A program made the position numbers and the translations under genes. Under the pieces are notes generated by a model, which did not search any database, was not told the DNA's origin, and saw only the letters and a list, made by a program, of their open reading frames with translations. Shown here piece by piece: positions 1 to 11,225 of a DNA stretch of 64,000 bases. Numbering within the stretch: the first letter of the stretch is position 1; every line of letters starts with the position of its first letter. Source of the stretch: Ideonella sp. (GTDB lineage: Bacteria; Pseudomonadota; Gammaproteobacteria; Burkholderiales; Burkholderiaceae_C); contig JADKIA010000030.1 in NCBI GenBank assembly GCA_016721465.1, forward strand, positions 1 through 64,000, read 5' to 3'.

Positions 1-1224
1 GTCCCAGCTCCAGTAGCCCCCCCAGGCTTCGGCGGCCCAGAAGGCACCCAGATGGTGGCGATGGTGAAGAAGGCGAAGCCCACGGCGATGGACTTGTACA
101 TCAGGTCGTCCAAAGCACTTCTTGGGCGCGGGCAGGCGTGCGGCGATGATGTCGGCGCGCGTTATCGCCGGGGCCGACGACCAGCACGCTGGATGCCGGC
201 ATAGACGATCCAGTAGTTCAGCGGACGGGCTGAGCTTGGCGTAATGGAACACGATGGACCGGAAGCATGCCACCACGCCCAGCAGTAAGCCCACGCGGCG
301 CGAGCTTCCACCAGCGTGTTTCTGGCGTTCTGGCGCTGGATCAGGTAGGCGAAGGCCACCATCGCGGCCAGTGCGAAGGTGCCGGTAGCCGATGAAGCTG
401 GCCGGCACGCGCAGCTTCATCCACCAGCTTCGCAGCGCGGGCACCAGCGGCTGGATTCCCTGCGCGCCGCGCTTCACCGTGATTGTAGAGCAGGAAGCCC
501 ACTGCGGCACTGACCACCGCAAGCATCACGGGAAGGCACCCAGCGCCCCGGTGGGGTGCGCTTGCTCGTTGTACAGGTAGAACCCGGCCGTGAGCCAGCA
601 CCAGCACGAACACTTCAGGCAGGTTGCTCACCGGGATGTGGTCGATGTGGCCGGCCCGGATCTGGCGGTTCTCGTACCAGCGCGCACCAGCGTGCCGATC
701 AACGCCAGCGGCCGACACCGGCCCAGGTGAAGCGCGAGCCGAGGCTCTGCGCGGTGTTGTCCCCCCGGTCCGCGGGCCACAACAAACAAGCCGATCCAAT
801 ACTATCACGGTGCCGATGAAGAACAGCACACCGCATCCCTGGGTGATCGCTCTGGCTGGCTTCAGGAAGTACTCGAGCAGGAACACTCGCTCGGCCTGCG
901 CCAGGTCGGCGCCGTATTGGTCGGTGGCGCGGCCGTACAGGTTGATCGCCAGCAGCGTGGCCGCGCCCACCCTGATGCCTCAGGCCGCGCAGCGCACCCC
1001 AGGCCCAGCCTGCGAGATCAAGGTGTGGGCACGCTGCCCAGCAGGATGCCCTTCTCGAGCTGTCCATCGATGCGCCATAACCCCGCCGTTATAGGTCGCT
1101 GCGCTGGCCACCCCGCGGTGCAAGGCAAACCAACCCGCGGCGTCTTGCGCTGCGCTGCCCAGCCGGCGAGTACGCTGGCCCGACCGCCAGTTTTTTTTTT
1201 TTGGGGTGGCGGGGTGAGGTTCAT
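1..1224 (-). pseudogene. ccsB: ccsB/ccsA-type cytochrome c synthase subunit, frameshifted and cut by the window edge
   Basis: Membrane subunit of system II cytochrome c biogenesis, which works with ResB to attach heme to apocytochromes at the periplasmic face. Family segments are visible but scattered over all three minus frames: EKGILLGSVPTP near 1020-1060, LLAINLYG near 940, HIPVSNLPEVFVL near 610-640, MVAFAYLIQ near 350 and DDLMYKSIAVGFAFFTIATI near 55-110. The start is taken as ATG at 1224, overlapping the resB stop (ATGA). Many single-base indels separate the segments, and a run of 12 T at 1191-1202 falls inside the first codons. The 3' end lies outside the window. The intact segment order suggests sequencing error rather than decay. 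Family identity is fairly secure; the exact reading is not. Confidence 0.75.
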
Positions 1225-3315
1225 GCGGCGTCCTTCATCGAGCCTGGCCTTCAATGATCTGAATTCGGCATCGGCGTCCAGCGTGCCGCGCGTGGTGGAT
1301 GCAAGGCGGCCCGCACACGCGTTGGCCTTCGGGATGGGCTGCGTTTTCAGATCCACAGCCGGCGCCGTTTCCGGACCGCAGAGCATGGGCGAACACCCAG
1401 GGATCAGCAGCACCGCGCCAAGGTACACCAGCTTCTGCCCCGGTGCCCGCGTGACCTGGAAGACACTGGCCCGAACCTGCTGAAGTCGTTGAGCTGCAGC
1501 AGCACGGGGCGGGGTAGAACGCGCGACGTCCGGACAGCGCCAGCACAGCTCTGCTGCATGAAGCGCGCGCCGGCCCCGCCCGCTGCACCGGCCCCAGGCC
1601 GGCCGGCCCGCGCGCCAGCGTGGTCAGCCCGGCTGGGCCGCCATCGAGGCATGCGCAGCAGCAAGCCGTGATCTGCTCGCGCTCGCTGGCCGGCACGGTG
1701 TCTTCCACGAACTGCGCCAGCGCGCTGAGACGCCGGGAGGCGTGCGTGCCTGGCTTGGCCGCGGCACCCGCGAACACCGTCAACACGCGCTGGTAGCTGA
1801 TCTGCAGCCGCTCGGCCATCTGCGGCCGGCGGTGGGCGTGGCCTTGGCCACGTAGCGGCGCACGGCCGGGTCGCGCTGGGCCGGGTGCAGCGCCACCTGG
1901 ATGCGCAGCCAGCCTTCGAGGCCGCCGCGCCATCGGCGGGATGCGCAGGTAGCGAAAGGCCTCGTTCGGGTCTTCGCGCACGCCGGCAGGAACACCCGCC
2001 GCCCGTCGACGTCCACCGGCGCCAGTAGTTGCCGAACTCGTGCCGGTGCTGGCGTCCACCAGCTTGTGGTTGAAGGACGGGCCGACGTTGCGCAGCGCTT
2101 TCGTGTCGCCCACCGGCTTGGCGCCCGAGCCCAGGTGCTTGCGCAGCGAATCCACCAGGTCCACCTTGCGAACGTCGGTGCCGCGGTCGCCGGCGGCCTC
2201 GTCGCGACCGGCCAGGTTCTCGACGTTGATCACCCGCAGCGCGCTGAATCGATGGTTTGCTTCGGCGTGCCTCGGCCGTCGCCAGCGGCGTCGCTTACCA
2301 CTGTGCCCTGTAGGTCGAAGGGGCTGGCCACGGCCATGGCCAGGCGCGCAGTCTGAGCTGGCTGCCACCGTCGTCGAAACTGCTCTGGTAGAGGCCTGCC
2401 GCGGTGATGAAGCGGCTCGTTCACCTTCACCGTGGCGGCCGTCTGCCTGGCCGGTGTCGCGGTCGTGGATCACCACCTCGCTGGCGAACAGCCGGGCATG
2501 CCGGTGTCGTAGTACTCGACGATGAACTTCCTCAGCTCCACGTCGAAGGGCAGGGGCTGCAGCACGATGCCATCGGACAGGCTGAGGACGGACGTGCCGG
2601 CACGCGCGCCTTCCGGCACCAGCAGGCTGCCGCGGAAGCTGGGGTTGGTGGGCGACAGCACACGCTGCGCAGGTACGTCCTGATCAGCCCGGCACCTTGG
2701 TAGGCCGCCTTGCCGCCGAGCGCCATTTGGGCCCGCACGATCAAGTCGCCATCGAGCAGGCCACCCAGGCAGATCAGCACGATGGCCGAGTGCGCCGCCA
2801 GGTAGCCCAGCTTGTGCGCCAGGCCCGCGCGCGCCGCCACCATGGTGCCGCTGTCGCGCACCCGGGCGCGTGCCGTCCAGCCGCGCCGGCCAGCAGGGCG
2901 GACGCGCGCCGCAACGCGCCTGCGGTGCCAGCGCCCAATGCACCTGCAGCTTGTGGTGGAAGGCGGCGAGCGAGTCTCGCGGAGGCTCCCTTGGGCTGCG
3001 CAGCTCCTGCAGGACCTTGGGCGTGTTGCGCGCGATGCACAGGCTGGTCGAGACGACCAGGAAACCCAGCATCAGCAGGAACCACCAGGCGCTGTAGACG
3101 CTGTACAGCCCCACGGTGCCGAACACTGGCCCAGAACGGGCCGAACTGGTTGACGTAGCTGCTGTAGGGCTCGTGCTGCTGACGACCGTGCCGATGACCG
3201 AGGCGATGCAGATCAGCGTGAGCAGCGCAATGGCAGCGCATCGACGACAGCAGCTCGACCAGTTCGCGCCGGTGCGGGCCGGGGTCGACCCGGGGCGCCG
3301 GAGGATGGATGACAT
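1221..3315 (-). pseudogene. resB: ResB-family cytochrome c biogenesis protein, frameshifted
   Basis: Partner of CcsB in system II cytochrome c maturation: a membrane protein with a large periplasmic domain that handles heme and thiol chemistry. The N-terminus has hydrophobic segments typical of the family, for example LLTLICIASVIGTVV and YSVYSAWWFLLMLGFLVVST followed by CIARNTPK. Later segments (LGAVLLIPGC near 1410) lie in other minus frames, so roughly ten indels interrupt the gene. The total span (2095 nt, about 698 codons) is normal for burkholderial ResB. The best end frame gives KDAA-stop at 1221, overlapping the ccsB ATG. The start is ATG 3315, seven bases below a TATA-like -10. Orders engB/c4/resB/ccsB are common in this group. 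Indels are probably sequencing errors. Confidence 0.75.
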
Positions 3316-3322
3316 GGGGCGA

Positions 3323-3328
3323 ATTATC
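3323..3328 (-). promoter_or_regulatory. -10 element of resB (GATAAT), short or no leader
   Basis: On the minus strand GATAAT lies seven bases before the resB ATG (3315), so a transcript would start at or next to the start codon. The string CGCACCGGGATAAT here is identical to one before pth at 60054-60059. No good -35 is seen. Confidence 0.35.
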
Positions 3329-3353
3329 CCGGTGCGGCCCGCGGCAAGAAAGC

Positions 3354-3372
3354 GGCCGGTCAGAGACCGGCC
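3354..3372 (-). terminator. Hairpin after the cytochrome c4 gene
   Basis: A perfect 8-bp stem GGCCGGTC/GACCGGCC with a 3-base loop lies 25 bases past the cytochrome stop and is followed on the minus strand by GCTTTCTT. It separates cytochrome c4 from resB. Confidence 0.6.
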
Positions 3373-3396
3373 TCGCGTCGGCGAGCGCGAACCGGC

Positions 3397-4014
3397 TCAG
3401 CGCAGCCCGGCCATGTAGTCGGCCACGGCCTTGATTTCCTTGTCGCTCATGCGCGCAGCGATGGTCAGCATCATCGGGGCATTGCCGCGGGTGCCGGCAC
3501 GGAAGGCGACCAGCTGCGCTTCGGTGTAGTCGGCGTGCTGGCCCGCCAGGCGCGGGAACTGGGACGGGATGCCGGCACCCGTGGGGTTGTGGCAGCCGGC
3601 GCAGGCAGGCACCTGCTTAGGCCATGATGCCGCCGCGGTAGATCTTCTCGCCCAGCAGCACTGTCGTCCTTGCCCTTTGCTGAAGCCGGGCTTGGCCTCC
3701 TTGCTGGCATAGAACGCGGTGGACGTTGCGGATGTCCTCGTCGGTCAATGTGGACGCCATGCCGGTCACCACCGGGTTGGCGCGCTTGCCGGACTTGAAT
3801 TGCAGTTGCTTGGCCAGGTAGTCGGCGTGCTGGCCGGCGATGATGGGGTTGGCGGGCACGCCGCGCGAGCCATCGGCCGTGTGGCAGGCGCCACAGACCT
3901 GGGTGGATTTTCCGCCCTTGGCCAGATCGGCTTTTGGCGGGCGCCCTTGGCTTCATTGGCAAACGAGGGCGCAGCGAGGGCGGCGAGCAGCGTCAGGGCA
4001 AGCAGCGACTTCAT
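3397..4014 (-). pseudogene. Diheme cytochrome c4 family protein, frameshifted
   Basis: Periplasmic diheme electron carrier of the c4/c553 family feeding terminal oxidases. Start ATG 4014 gives a signal peptide (MKSLLALTLLAALAAPSFA, AxA-type cleavage). Two heme-binding motifs are readable in different frames: VCGACH near 3895 and CAGCH near 3595. Other family segments are IIAGQHADYLAKQL, MASTLTDEDIRNV, GEKIYRGG, FPRLAGQHADY and DKEIKAVADYMAGLR at the C-terminus. About five single-base indels break the frame, for example an extra T near 3620 that turns ATGGCCAAG into ATGGCCTAAG. Length without indels is about 205 aa, normal for c4. Divergent from engB, 48 bases apart. Confidence 0.8.
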
Positions 4015-4062
4015 GTCGTGGGACCTGGGAGTTTGGGCAAACCCGCAGATTTGCAATGCTCC

Positions 4063-4738
4063 ATGACCAACCCACCCAACACCCTGAGTCCGGACGAGCG
4101 CGAGGCGCTGCGTGGACCCAGAGCGCGATTTCTACCACGGCCAGCCAGCAATCAGCTGCCGCCGCCGGGCCTGCCGGAGATCGCTTTCGTGGGCCGCAGC
4201 AACGCCGGCAAGTCCACCGCGATCAACACCTGGCGCAACATCGGCGCCTGGCCTTCGCCGTGCAAGACGCCCGGCCGCACCCAGCACATCAACCTGTTTC
4301 ACCTGGGCCCCAAGGCCGCGCCCGACCAAATTTGGGCCGACCTGCCCGGCTACGGCTACGCCGCCGTGGCGCGTGGCGAGCCGCTGGCAGGAGGTGATGG
4401 CCGACTACCTGGCGCACCGCCACGCACTGTCGGGCATCGTGATGATGGTGGATTCGCGCCACGGTTTCACGCCGCTGGACCTGCAGTTGCTGGAATTCAT
4501 CTCCCCGCGCGTGGCACGGGGTGAGGTGAAGCTGCTGGTGCTGCTGACCAAGGCCGACAAGCTCAACCGCAGCGAATCGCAGCGCGCCTTGGACGACGCG
4601 CAAAAGGTGCTGGGCGACCTGGCCACCGACGACACCGACATCAGCGTGGCGCTGTTCTCCGCGCTTTCGCGCAAGGGCCTGGCCGATGCCGCCCTCACCC
4701 TGCGCGGCTGGGTACCCAAGCCGGTGCCGGCCGCCTGA
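4063..4738 (+). pseudogene. engB: Ribosome biogenesis GTP-binding protein EngB (YihA/YsxC), frameshifted
   Basis: Essential GTPase for large-subunit assembly. The start at ATG 4063 gives MTNPPNTLSPDE. P-loop GRSNAGKST (about codon 45-53), switch region KTPGRTQHIN, G3 DLPGYGYA and G4 TKADK (near 4550) are all present, but the frame changes three times. One base is missing after INT (near 4230) and is compensated near 4262; another shift occurs near 4385 before WQEVMADYL. The C-terminus ends GWVPKPVPAA-stop at 4738. Because the gene is normally essential and the motifs are intact, the shifts are most likely sequence errors. Short convergent gap to the patatin gene. Confidence 0.85.
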
Positions 4739-4751
4739 GCCGTTCATGAGC

Positions 4752-4770
4752 AAGTGGTGCTTGGCCACTT
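4752..4770. terminator. Hairpin between convergent engB and patatin gene
   Basis: AAGTGG (4752-4757) can pair with CCACTT (4765-4770) in the 83-base convergent gap. There is no strong U tract, so this may be only a structured intergenic repeat. Confidence 0.3.
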
Positions 4771-4821
4771 TGCCTGATCCCCACAGGGGACGGGCGCCGC
4801 ATGGCGGCGTCCTCGGGGCGC

Positions 4822-7072
4822 TCAGGGGCGCCCGATGAACAAGGCCAGCCCGGTGCTGCCTTTGCGGGGCATAGGTGATGCCCAGGAAGAGCGGGCCCAC
4901 ACCCGTGTCGGCGCCGATGAACAGGCTGGCCCCGGTGCGCAGCCGCGTCAGGCGGATGTCCGAGCTCTGCACCCAGGCGTTGCCGGCCTCCAGCGTGCCG
5001 CCGACGAAGAATCCGCGCGTCAACGCAGGTGTCTGGCTCAGGCGGCGGTACCAGGTGAGCCGCGCGAACAGCACGTCGTTGCCGGAAAGCTGCCCCGCCT
5101 GGTAGCCCGACAGCTGGTGAAAGCCGCCCAGGGCATAGCGCTCGATGCCGGCCGGGTTGCCCTGGTCGGTGATCTGCAACTGAGCATGGAGGTTGAGCGC
5201 GTGCGCTCCCAGGTGCGCACGGCCGTGCCTTCGGCCTCCAGACGGTTGAAGTTGCCGCTGAGCGTGCCGCTGCGGCGGCCGGCCCACACCTGGGCCTCGC
5301 CGCGGTAGCCACTTTGCGGAAAGCTGGCGAAGTCGAGTTGATCCACCACCACGCGGGCACGCAGCGCATCCTCGATCCAGCTCACGCGCTGGTTGAAACC
5401 GGTGTAGTCGGTGCTGAACAGTTGCGGCACCGTGCGCAGTATCAGGCGCGACCAGCCCAGGCGCAGTTCACCGAAATCGCCCCAGGGTTGGCCGAGATCG
5501 GCACCGATGACGAACTGATTGCGGCGAAAGATGGCGAATTCGTCGCCGGTGGCCGGGTTGTAGCGCGAGATGCGGTTGCGCTCCAATCCGGCATAGCCGG
5601 ACACGAACCAGTCGTCTGCCGTGGACGCGGTCCAGTTCAGCGGGCGGTACAGCTCGGTGAAGAGCTTGGGCACCTCGCCGATCTGCAGGCGGTTGCGCCA
5701 CTCGGTGCCGTTGCGCGTGAGCCAGTGGCGGTTGTGGCTGACCTTCAGGTTGAAGGCGCTGCGGCCGCGGAAGTCGGTGCTCAGGTCCAGACCGGCGTGC
5801 AGGTAGTTCGGACCCCAGGGCTTGTCTTCCAGGTCGAACACCAGGCCGTCGGCGCCGGCCTCACGCAGCAGTTGGTAGTCGGCTCGGGTGTAGTCGCCAC
5901 CGCTGGCCAGGCGGCGCGTGTCGCGTTCGGCCTGGGCAATGTCGAAGCGCTGGCCGGGCCTGGTTTCCAGCATGGGCAACAGGCGCTCTGGGTTGGTGAT
6001 CGCTGTGCCTTCGATGCGCACGAAGCTCAGCAGCGGCTTGCCGACATCCGGCGTCGGGTGGCGCGAGCGCCAGGCCGCGTAGGCCGCCGCATCCACGCCC
6101 AGCAGCGCCAGCTTGTCGCTGCGGGCCCCAGGCGCCAGCCATGCCGAGCGCGATGAAGCGGCCGACCTCGTTGAAGTCGCTCGAGGTGAGCGTGCCCAGC
6201 GAGGGCGCGATCAGCACGTCGCGCGGCGTGAGCGTGGCCAGGCTGCGCAGCACATTCTGCTCGGTGAGGATGTTGACCATCTGCGTGGTCAGGCCGACGG
6301 CCGAATTGAAGGTCTCGCGGCCGGCCAACTGCGTGCCGATGTTGACCACGATGACGATGTCCGCGCCCAGCGCGCGGGCCACGTCCACCGGCGTGTTGTT
6401 GACCAGGCCACCGTCGCCCAGGATGCGGCCGTCCACATCGGTGGGCGAGAACACGCCGGGCACGCTCATCGACGAGCGCAACGCCAGCGCCAGGTCGCCG
6501 CTGTCCATCACCACGGGCTGACCGGTTTCCATGTCGGTGGCCACGGCTCGGAAGGGGATGGGCAGCTCGTCGAAGCGGGCCACGTCGCGCACCGGCAGCG
6601 TGTAGTGGCGCAGCAGCGATTCGAGCCCGCGGCTGGAGACGGCGCCCTGTGGCGTGCGCAACTCGCCATTGCGCACTCCCAGCTCCAGCAACGCCGAGAT
6701 CTCGAAGTCCTCTTCCTTGCGGCGTTGCGACAGCAGCGGCCGCTCGATGCGATTGGCGAAGATCTGGTCCCAGCGCACGGCGAGCAGCTCGCGCTCCAAC
6801 TCGTCGGCGCGCATGCCGCTGGCGTACAGACCGCCGACGATGGCGCCCATGGACGTTCCGGCGATCACGTCGATCGGCACTTGCAGCTGTTCCAGCACCT
6901 TGAGCACGCCCACGTGCGCCAGGCCCCGCGCGCCCCCACCGGACAGCACCAGGCCGATGCGCGGGCGCTGTGGCAGCGCGCGCGGCCCCGGATCTTCGGC
7001 GGCGTGGCTTGCCATGGCCACGCCCAGGCAGCCCAGCAACACTCCGGCGAGGCCGGCCAGGCGCGCGCGCAT
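4822..7072 (-). pseudogene. Patatin-like phospholipase with POTRA and outer-membrane barrel (type Vd autotransporter, PlpD-like), frameshifted
   Basis: Start ATG 7072 gives a signal peptide (MRARLAGLAGVLLGCLGVAMASHA). The patatin domain follows with oxyanion motif GGGARG, nucleophile GTSMG and dyad DGG (ILGDGGLVNN). Next come a POTRA-like linker (LLSFVRIEGTAITNPERLL) and a BamA/FhaC-type beta barrel ending in FIGRP-stop at 4822. This matches type Vd secretion, in which the barrel exports its own lipase. Three indels break the frame, near 6140, 5200 and 4870; without them the protein is about 750 aa, a normal length. The ATG overlaps the DUF1631 stop (TGATG), so the two genes are probably translationally coupled. 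The substrate is unknown; a membrane phospholipase role is inferred from the family. Confidence 0.8.
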
Positions 7073-8583
7073 CAGGCGCCGACGTGCAGGCGTTGCAGCA
7101 CGCGGTTGGCCGCGTCGCGCACCAGGGAGCGTGGTTGATAGGCGCGGGCCAGCCGCTCGGCCACCAGGCGGTCCAGTGCACGCTGGCGCAGCACCCAGGT
7201 CTGGTCGGTGGCCATGTCGCGCAGCAGCCAATGGTCGGCCTCTGGGTCGCACCACAGCAGCTGCAGGCGGCGCCACTCGCCATGCAGGTAGGCGCGCAGC
7301 CGATCGCCGGGTTGCAGGGCGATGGGCGCCGGTGCAGGTGGCGGCAGGTCGGGCAGCAGTTCGGCCGGCACGGTGTCCAGCGTGCCCACGTCGATGGGCT
7401 GGTGCGCGGCACCGATTTCCGCGCGGATGCGGTCGATGGCCGGGCCGGCGGCGGCGATGCCCTGGTCGAGCACATGCCGCTCGAAGGCCACCAGGCGGCC
7501 GGTGCCCCATTCGAAGCGCGCAGCGGTGGCCTGGTCTTCGCTCGCCAGGTGGTCCACCAGCTGGCGGCAATAGGCCACGCAACGCTCGGCATCGGCGGCG
7601 GGTGCCGCCTCGATCATGAAGCCCAGCTGGTCCATGAAGCGCCACACCGGGTGGTCGTAGGACTCGAGCATGGCCGGGTCGCGCACAGCCGCCCGCATCG
7701 CGGCGGGCTGCAGGCGCAGCACCAGCGGGATGGCGGCGGCCGGCAGGCGCTTGCTGGCCTGCATGGCGTCGAACAGGCGCGTGATCAGTTCCACCAGTTG
7801 CGGGTCGACCCCCTGCGGCGCCGCGGGCTTGCCAGCAAGCGCCGCGAGCGTCGGGCCCTCGTCCAGTGGCATGGGCATGCTGTGGCGCAGCTCGCTCAGC
7901 TGTTGCGGGTTCAGCGTCGTGTAGTTCGGCAGATCCAGCCCGCCGCGCGTGGTGGCGCCCAGCACGATGGTGCGGTAGGCGGCGGGCTGCACGCCCTGCG
8001 ATTCCAGCCGCGTGCAGGCGGCCGCATAGGTCTGGCGAAGCGTCTTCGACAGCGGCGTGGCGGCGTCGCGCATGAAGGCGGCCTGCAGCGCACGCGACAT
8101 GGGCACGCCGCTGACGCCCACCCACAACGAGCGCACATAGCTCTCCGGGCGGAAGGGGTTGGTGTCGCGCGCGACGTTCACGTCGTCCACCAGGGCCGAG
8201 GTGAAGGCCTGCAGCTCGCGCAGTTCGAACTCGGCCGCCGATTTCACACGTTCGACGGCCCGCGAGACTTCCACGTCGACGCTGACCTCGTCCTCCCCGA
8301 TGAGGGCCAGCGCGAGCTTGGCCGGGGCGGCCGGCGCGGCTTTCGCCTGAGGCGTCCCCGTCAATTCGGCGCGGGCGCGGGTGCGCAACTCGCGCACGGC
8401 ATCGTTGATCAGGTCGCTGCGATGCTGTGTCAGCACGCGCACCGGGTCGGCACTCATGCGCGACGCCGCCGGCGTGGTGCGGCGCCATTGCTCGACGACG
8501 GCGTCCACGACCTGGTCCAGCGTGAGCGGCGCACGCAGCAACTCATCGTCGACGAAGTCCTGCAGGGTGGGGCGTGGGGTCAT
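7072..8583 (-). CDS. DUF1631 family protein
   Basis: 503-aa protein of unknown function. The central part (LITRLFDAMQASKRLPAA, then RLQPAAMRAAVRDPAML and HPVWRFMDQLG) follows the DUF1631 pattern of a conserved helical core. The C-terminal section (PGDRLRAYLHGEWRRLQLLW ... WVLRQRALDRLVAERLAR) resembles the PilZ-like beta domain seen at the end of many members. It is shorter than the usual 700 or more residues, but no frameshift is visible. There is no signal peptide or membrane segment, so it is probably cytoplasmic. It overlaps the patatin gene start by one base (TGATG), implying a two-gene operon. Function cannot be assigned. Confidence 0.75.
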   Translation of the reverse strand: MTPRPTLQDFVDDELLRAPLTLDQVVDAVVEQWRRTTPAASRMSADPVRVLTQHRSDLINDAVRELRTRARAELTGTPQAKAAPAAPAKLALALIGEDEVSVDVEVSRAVERVKSAAEFELRELQAFTSALVDDVNVARDTNPFRPESYVRSLWVGVSGVPMSRALQAAFMRDAATPLSKTLRQTYAAACTRLESQGVQPAAYRTIVLGATTRGGLDLPNYTTLNPQQLSELRHSMPMPLDEGPTLAALAGKPAAPQGVDPQLVELITRLFDAMQASKRLPAAAIPLVLRLQPAAMRAAVRDPAMLESYDHPVWRFMDQLGFMIEAAPAADAERCVAYCRQLVDHLASEDQATAARFEWGTGRLVAFERHVLDQGIAAAGPAIDRIRAEIGAAHQPIDVGTLDTVPAELLPDLPPPAPAPIALQPGDRLRAYLHGEWRRLQLLWCDPEADHWLLRDMATDQTWVLRQRALDRLVAERLARAYQPRSLVRDAANRVLQRLHVGA

Positions 8584-8643
8584 GGTGGCGGAGGTGTGCG
8601 CAGATTATGGTGCCACGCCCGGCGTGTCGATGGCGCAAAGAAA

Positions 8644-8663
8644 AGGCCGCCCGAAGGCGGCCT
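8644..8663 (-). terminator. Rho-independent terminator of groESL
   Basis: A perfect 8-bp stem AGGCCGCC/GGCGGCCT with a TTCG tetraloop (minus strand) is followed by TTTTCTTT. It lies about 47 bases after the groEL stop. Confidence 0.9.
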
Positions 8664-8710
8664 CTTTGGCTGGCGACCGGCAAGCCCGCCCGGTCTTCAG
8701 CGCAAGGGCA

Positions 8711-10360
<1,650 letters not shown>

Positions 10361-10412
10361 GTGTGTTTCTCCGAATCAGTTCAGTGGAATTTGGTTGCGA
10401 GCGGAGAAGTGC

Positions 10413-10703
10413 TTACTTCTCCACCACCGCAAACAGGTCTTCCTCGCGCATCACGAGCAACTCGTCGCCGTCGACCTTGACCGTCTGGCCGCTGTACTTG
10501 CCAAACAGCACGCGATCGCCCTTCTTGACGTTCATGGCGACCAAGTCACCCTTGTCGTTGCGCTTGCCCGGACCCACGGACAGCACTTCACCCTGGTCGG
10601 GCTTCTCGGCCGCGTTGTCGGGGATGACGATGCCAGAGGCGGTCTTGGTTTCCTGCTCGAGGCGCTTGACGATCACACGATCGTGCAACGGACGAAGTTT
10701 CAT
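10413..10703 (-). CDS. groES: 10-kDa co-chaperonin GroES
   Basis: 96-aa lid of the GroEL folding chamber. It shows MKLRPLHDRVIVKRLEQE, the mobile loop region ETKTASGIVIPDNAAEKP and KYSGQTVKVDGDELLV. ATG 10703 is chosen because AAGGAG sits five bases upstream; an in-frame GTG immediately before it (10706) would only add one residue. First gene of the heat-shock operon, preceded by a roughly 100-base leader containing CIRCE. Confidence 0.97.
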   Translation of the reverse strand: MKLRPLHDRVIVKRLEQETKTASGIVIPDNAAEKPDQGEVLSVGPGKRNDKGDLVAMNVKKGDRVLFGKYSGQTVKVDGDELLVMREEDLFAVVEK

Positions 10704-10808
10704 CACATCTCCTTAGGTGTCGAAATCGACTGAAAACAAGCGGGCACTCGAAAGCGAGCACCCATTGACTTGTAGATAAACCGCCGGACCTGGGCCCTCT
10801 GCGGTCTG

Positions 10809-10835
10809 TTAGCACTCTTCGTAGTTGAGTGCTAG
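10809..10835 (-). promoter_or_regulatory. CIRCE operator (HrcA binding site)
   Basis: TTAGCACTC, nine bases, GAGTGCTAG. It differs from the consensus TTAGCACTC-N9-GAGTGCTAA at one position. It lies just after the -10, at the expected transcription start, so HrcA would repress groESL in the absence of heat stress. Confidence 0.92.
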
Positions 10836-10841
10836 CAATTG

Positions 10842-10869
10842 ATTATAGGGGCCGATCGCCAGGGTTCAA
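10842..10869 (-). promoter_or_regulatory. Sigma-70 promoter of groESL
   Basis: On the minus strand TTGAAC (10869-10864), 16-base spacer, perfect TATAAT (10847-10842). Transcription would begin within or beside the CIRCE element. Confidence 0.8.
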
Positions 10870-11225
10870 GGGGCTTCGGGTTTTCCCTGTGCATCGGCGT
10901 GGTCGTTCTTGGTTGGCCTGGGGCAGAGCGCTCCGATGCACCCAGGCCGAGTGCAGATGGGGCAGGCGGCGCGTGGCAAGATCCATGCGGCCTTGATCCA
11001 GTGCCACGACGACGGGAGGCATCTGGATGACGGCGTGGTGCAGGTGGGGCACCTGCTCGTGCCAGCGCAGCATCGGGCCCCGCAGGAACTCGCCTTGATT
11101 CTTCCAGCGAGTTGAATCGGATACTGCGAGTGCATGGACGCCGGTTGCGCGGTGGCATCGATTGCCCGGTGCGCGCCAATGCCAATGCTGGCCGCATTCA
11201 TCACCGCTCATTGAAGGGTTTTCGC
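10870..11225. other. Non-coding boundary between groESL and the catabolic island
   Basis: About 350 bases with no recognisable gene. Several short open frames exist on both strands, for example 10909-11115 plus and 10843-11211 minus, but none shows a known domain or a good ribosome-binding site, and they overlap each other. The promoter of the next gene should lie here; I see no convincing -35/-10 pair. It is the left edge of the island and could hold a degraded remnant. Confidence 0.4.

Noticed and set aside
1191..1202. Run of 12 T as a terminator or slippage-regulated site
   Set aside because: It lies inside the first codons of ccsB in the error-rich end, with no stem before it.
1..4738. 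True pseudogenisation of ccsB, resB, cytochrome c4 and engB
   Set aside because: Motifs are complete and in order, errors are single-base, and density is highest at the window end; sequence error explains it better.
10843..11211. 122-codon minus-strand frame at the island edge as a real gene
   Set aside because: No domain recognised, overlaps the groESL promoter, and competing frames exist on both strands.
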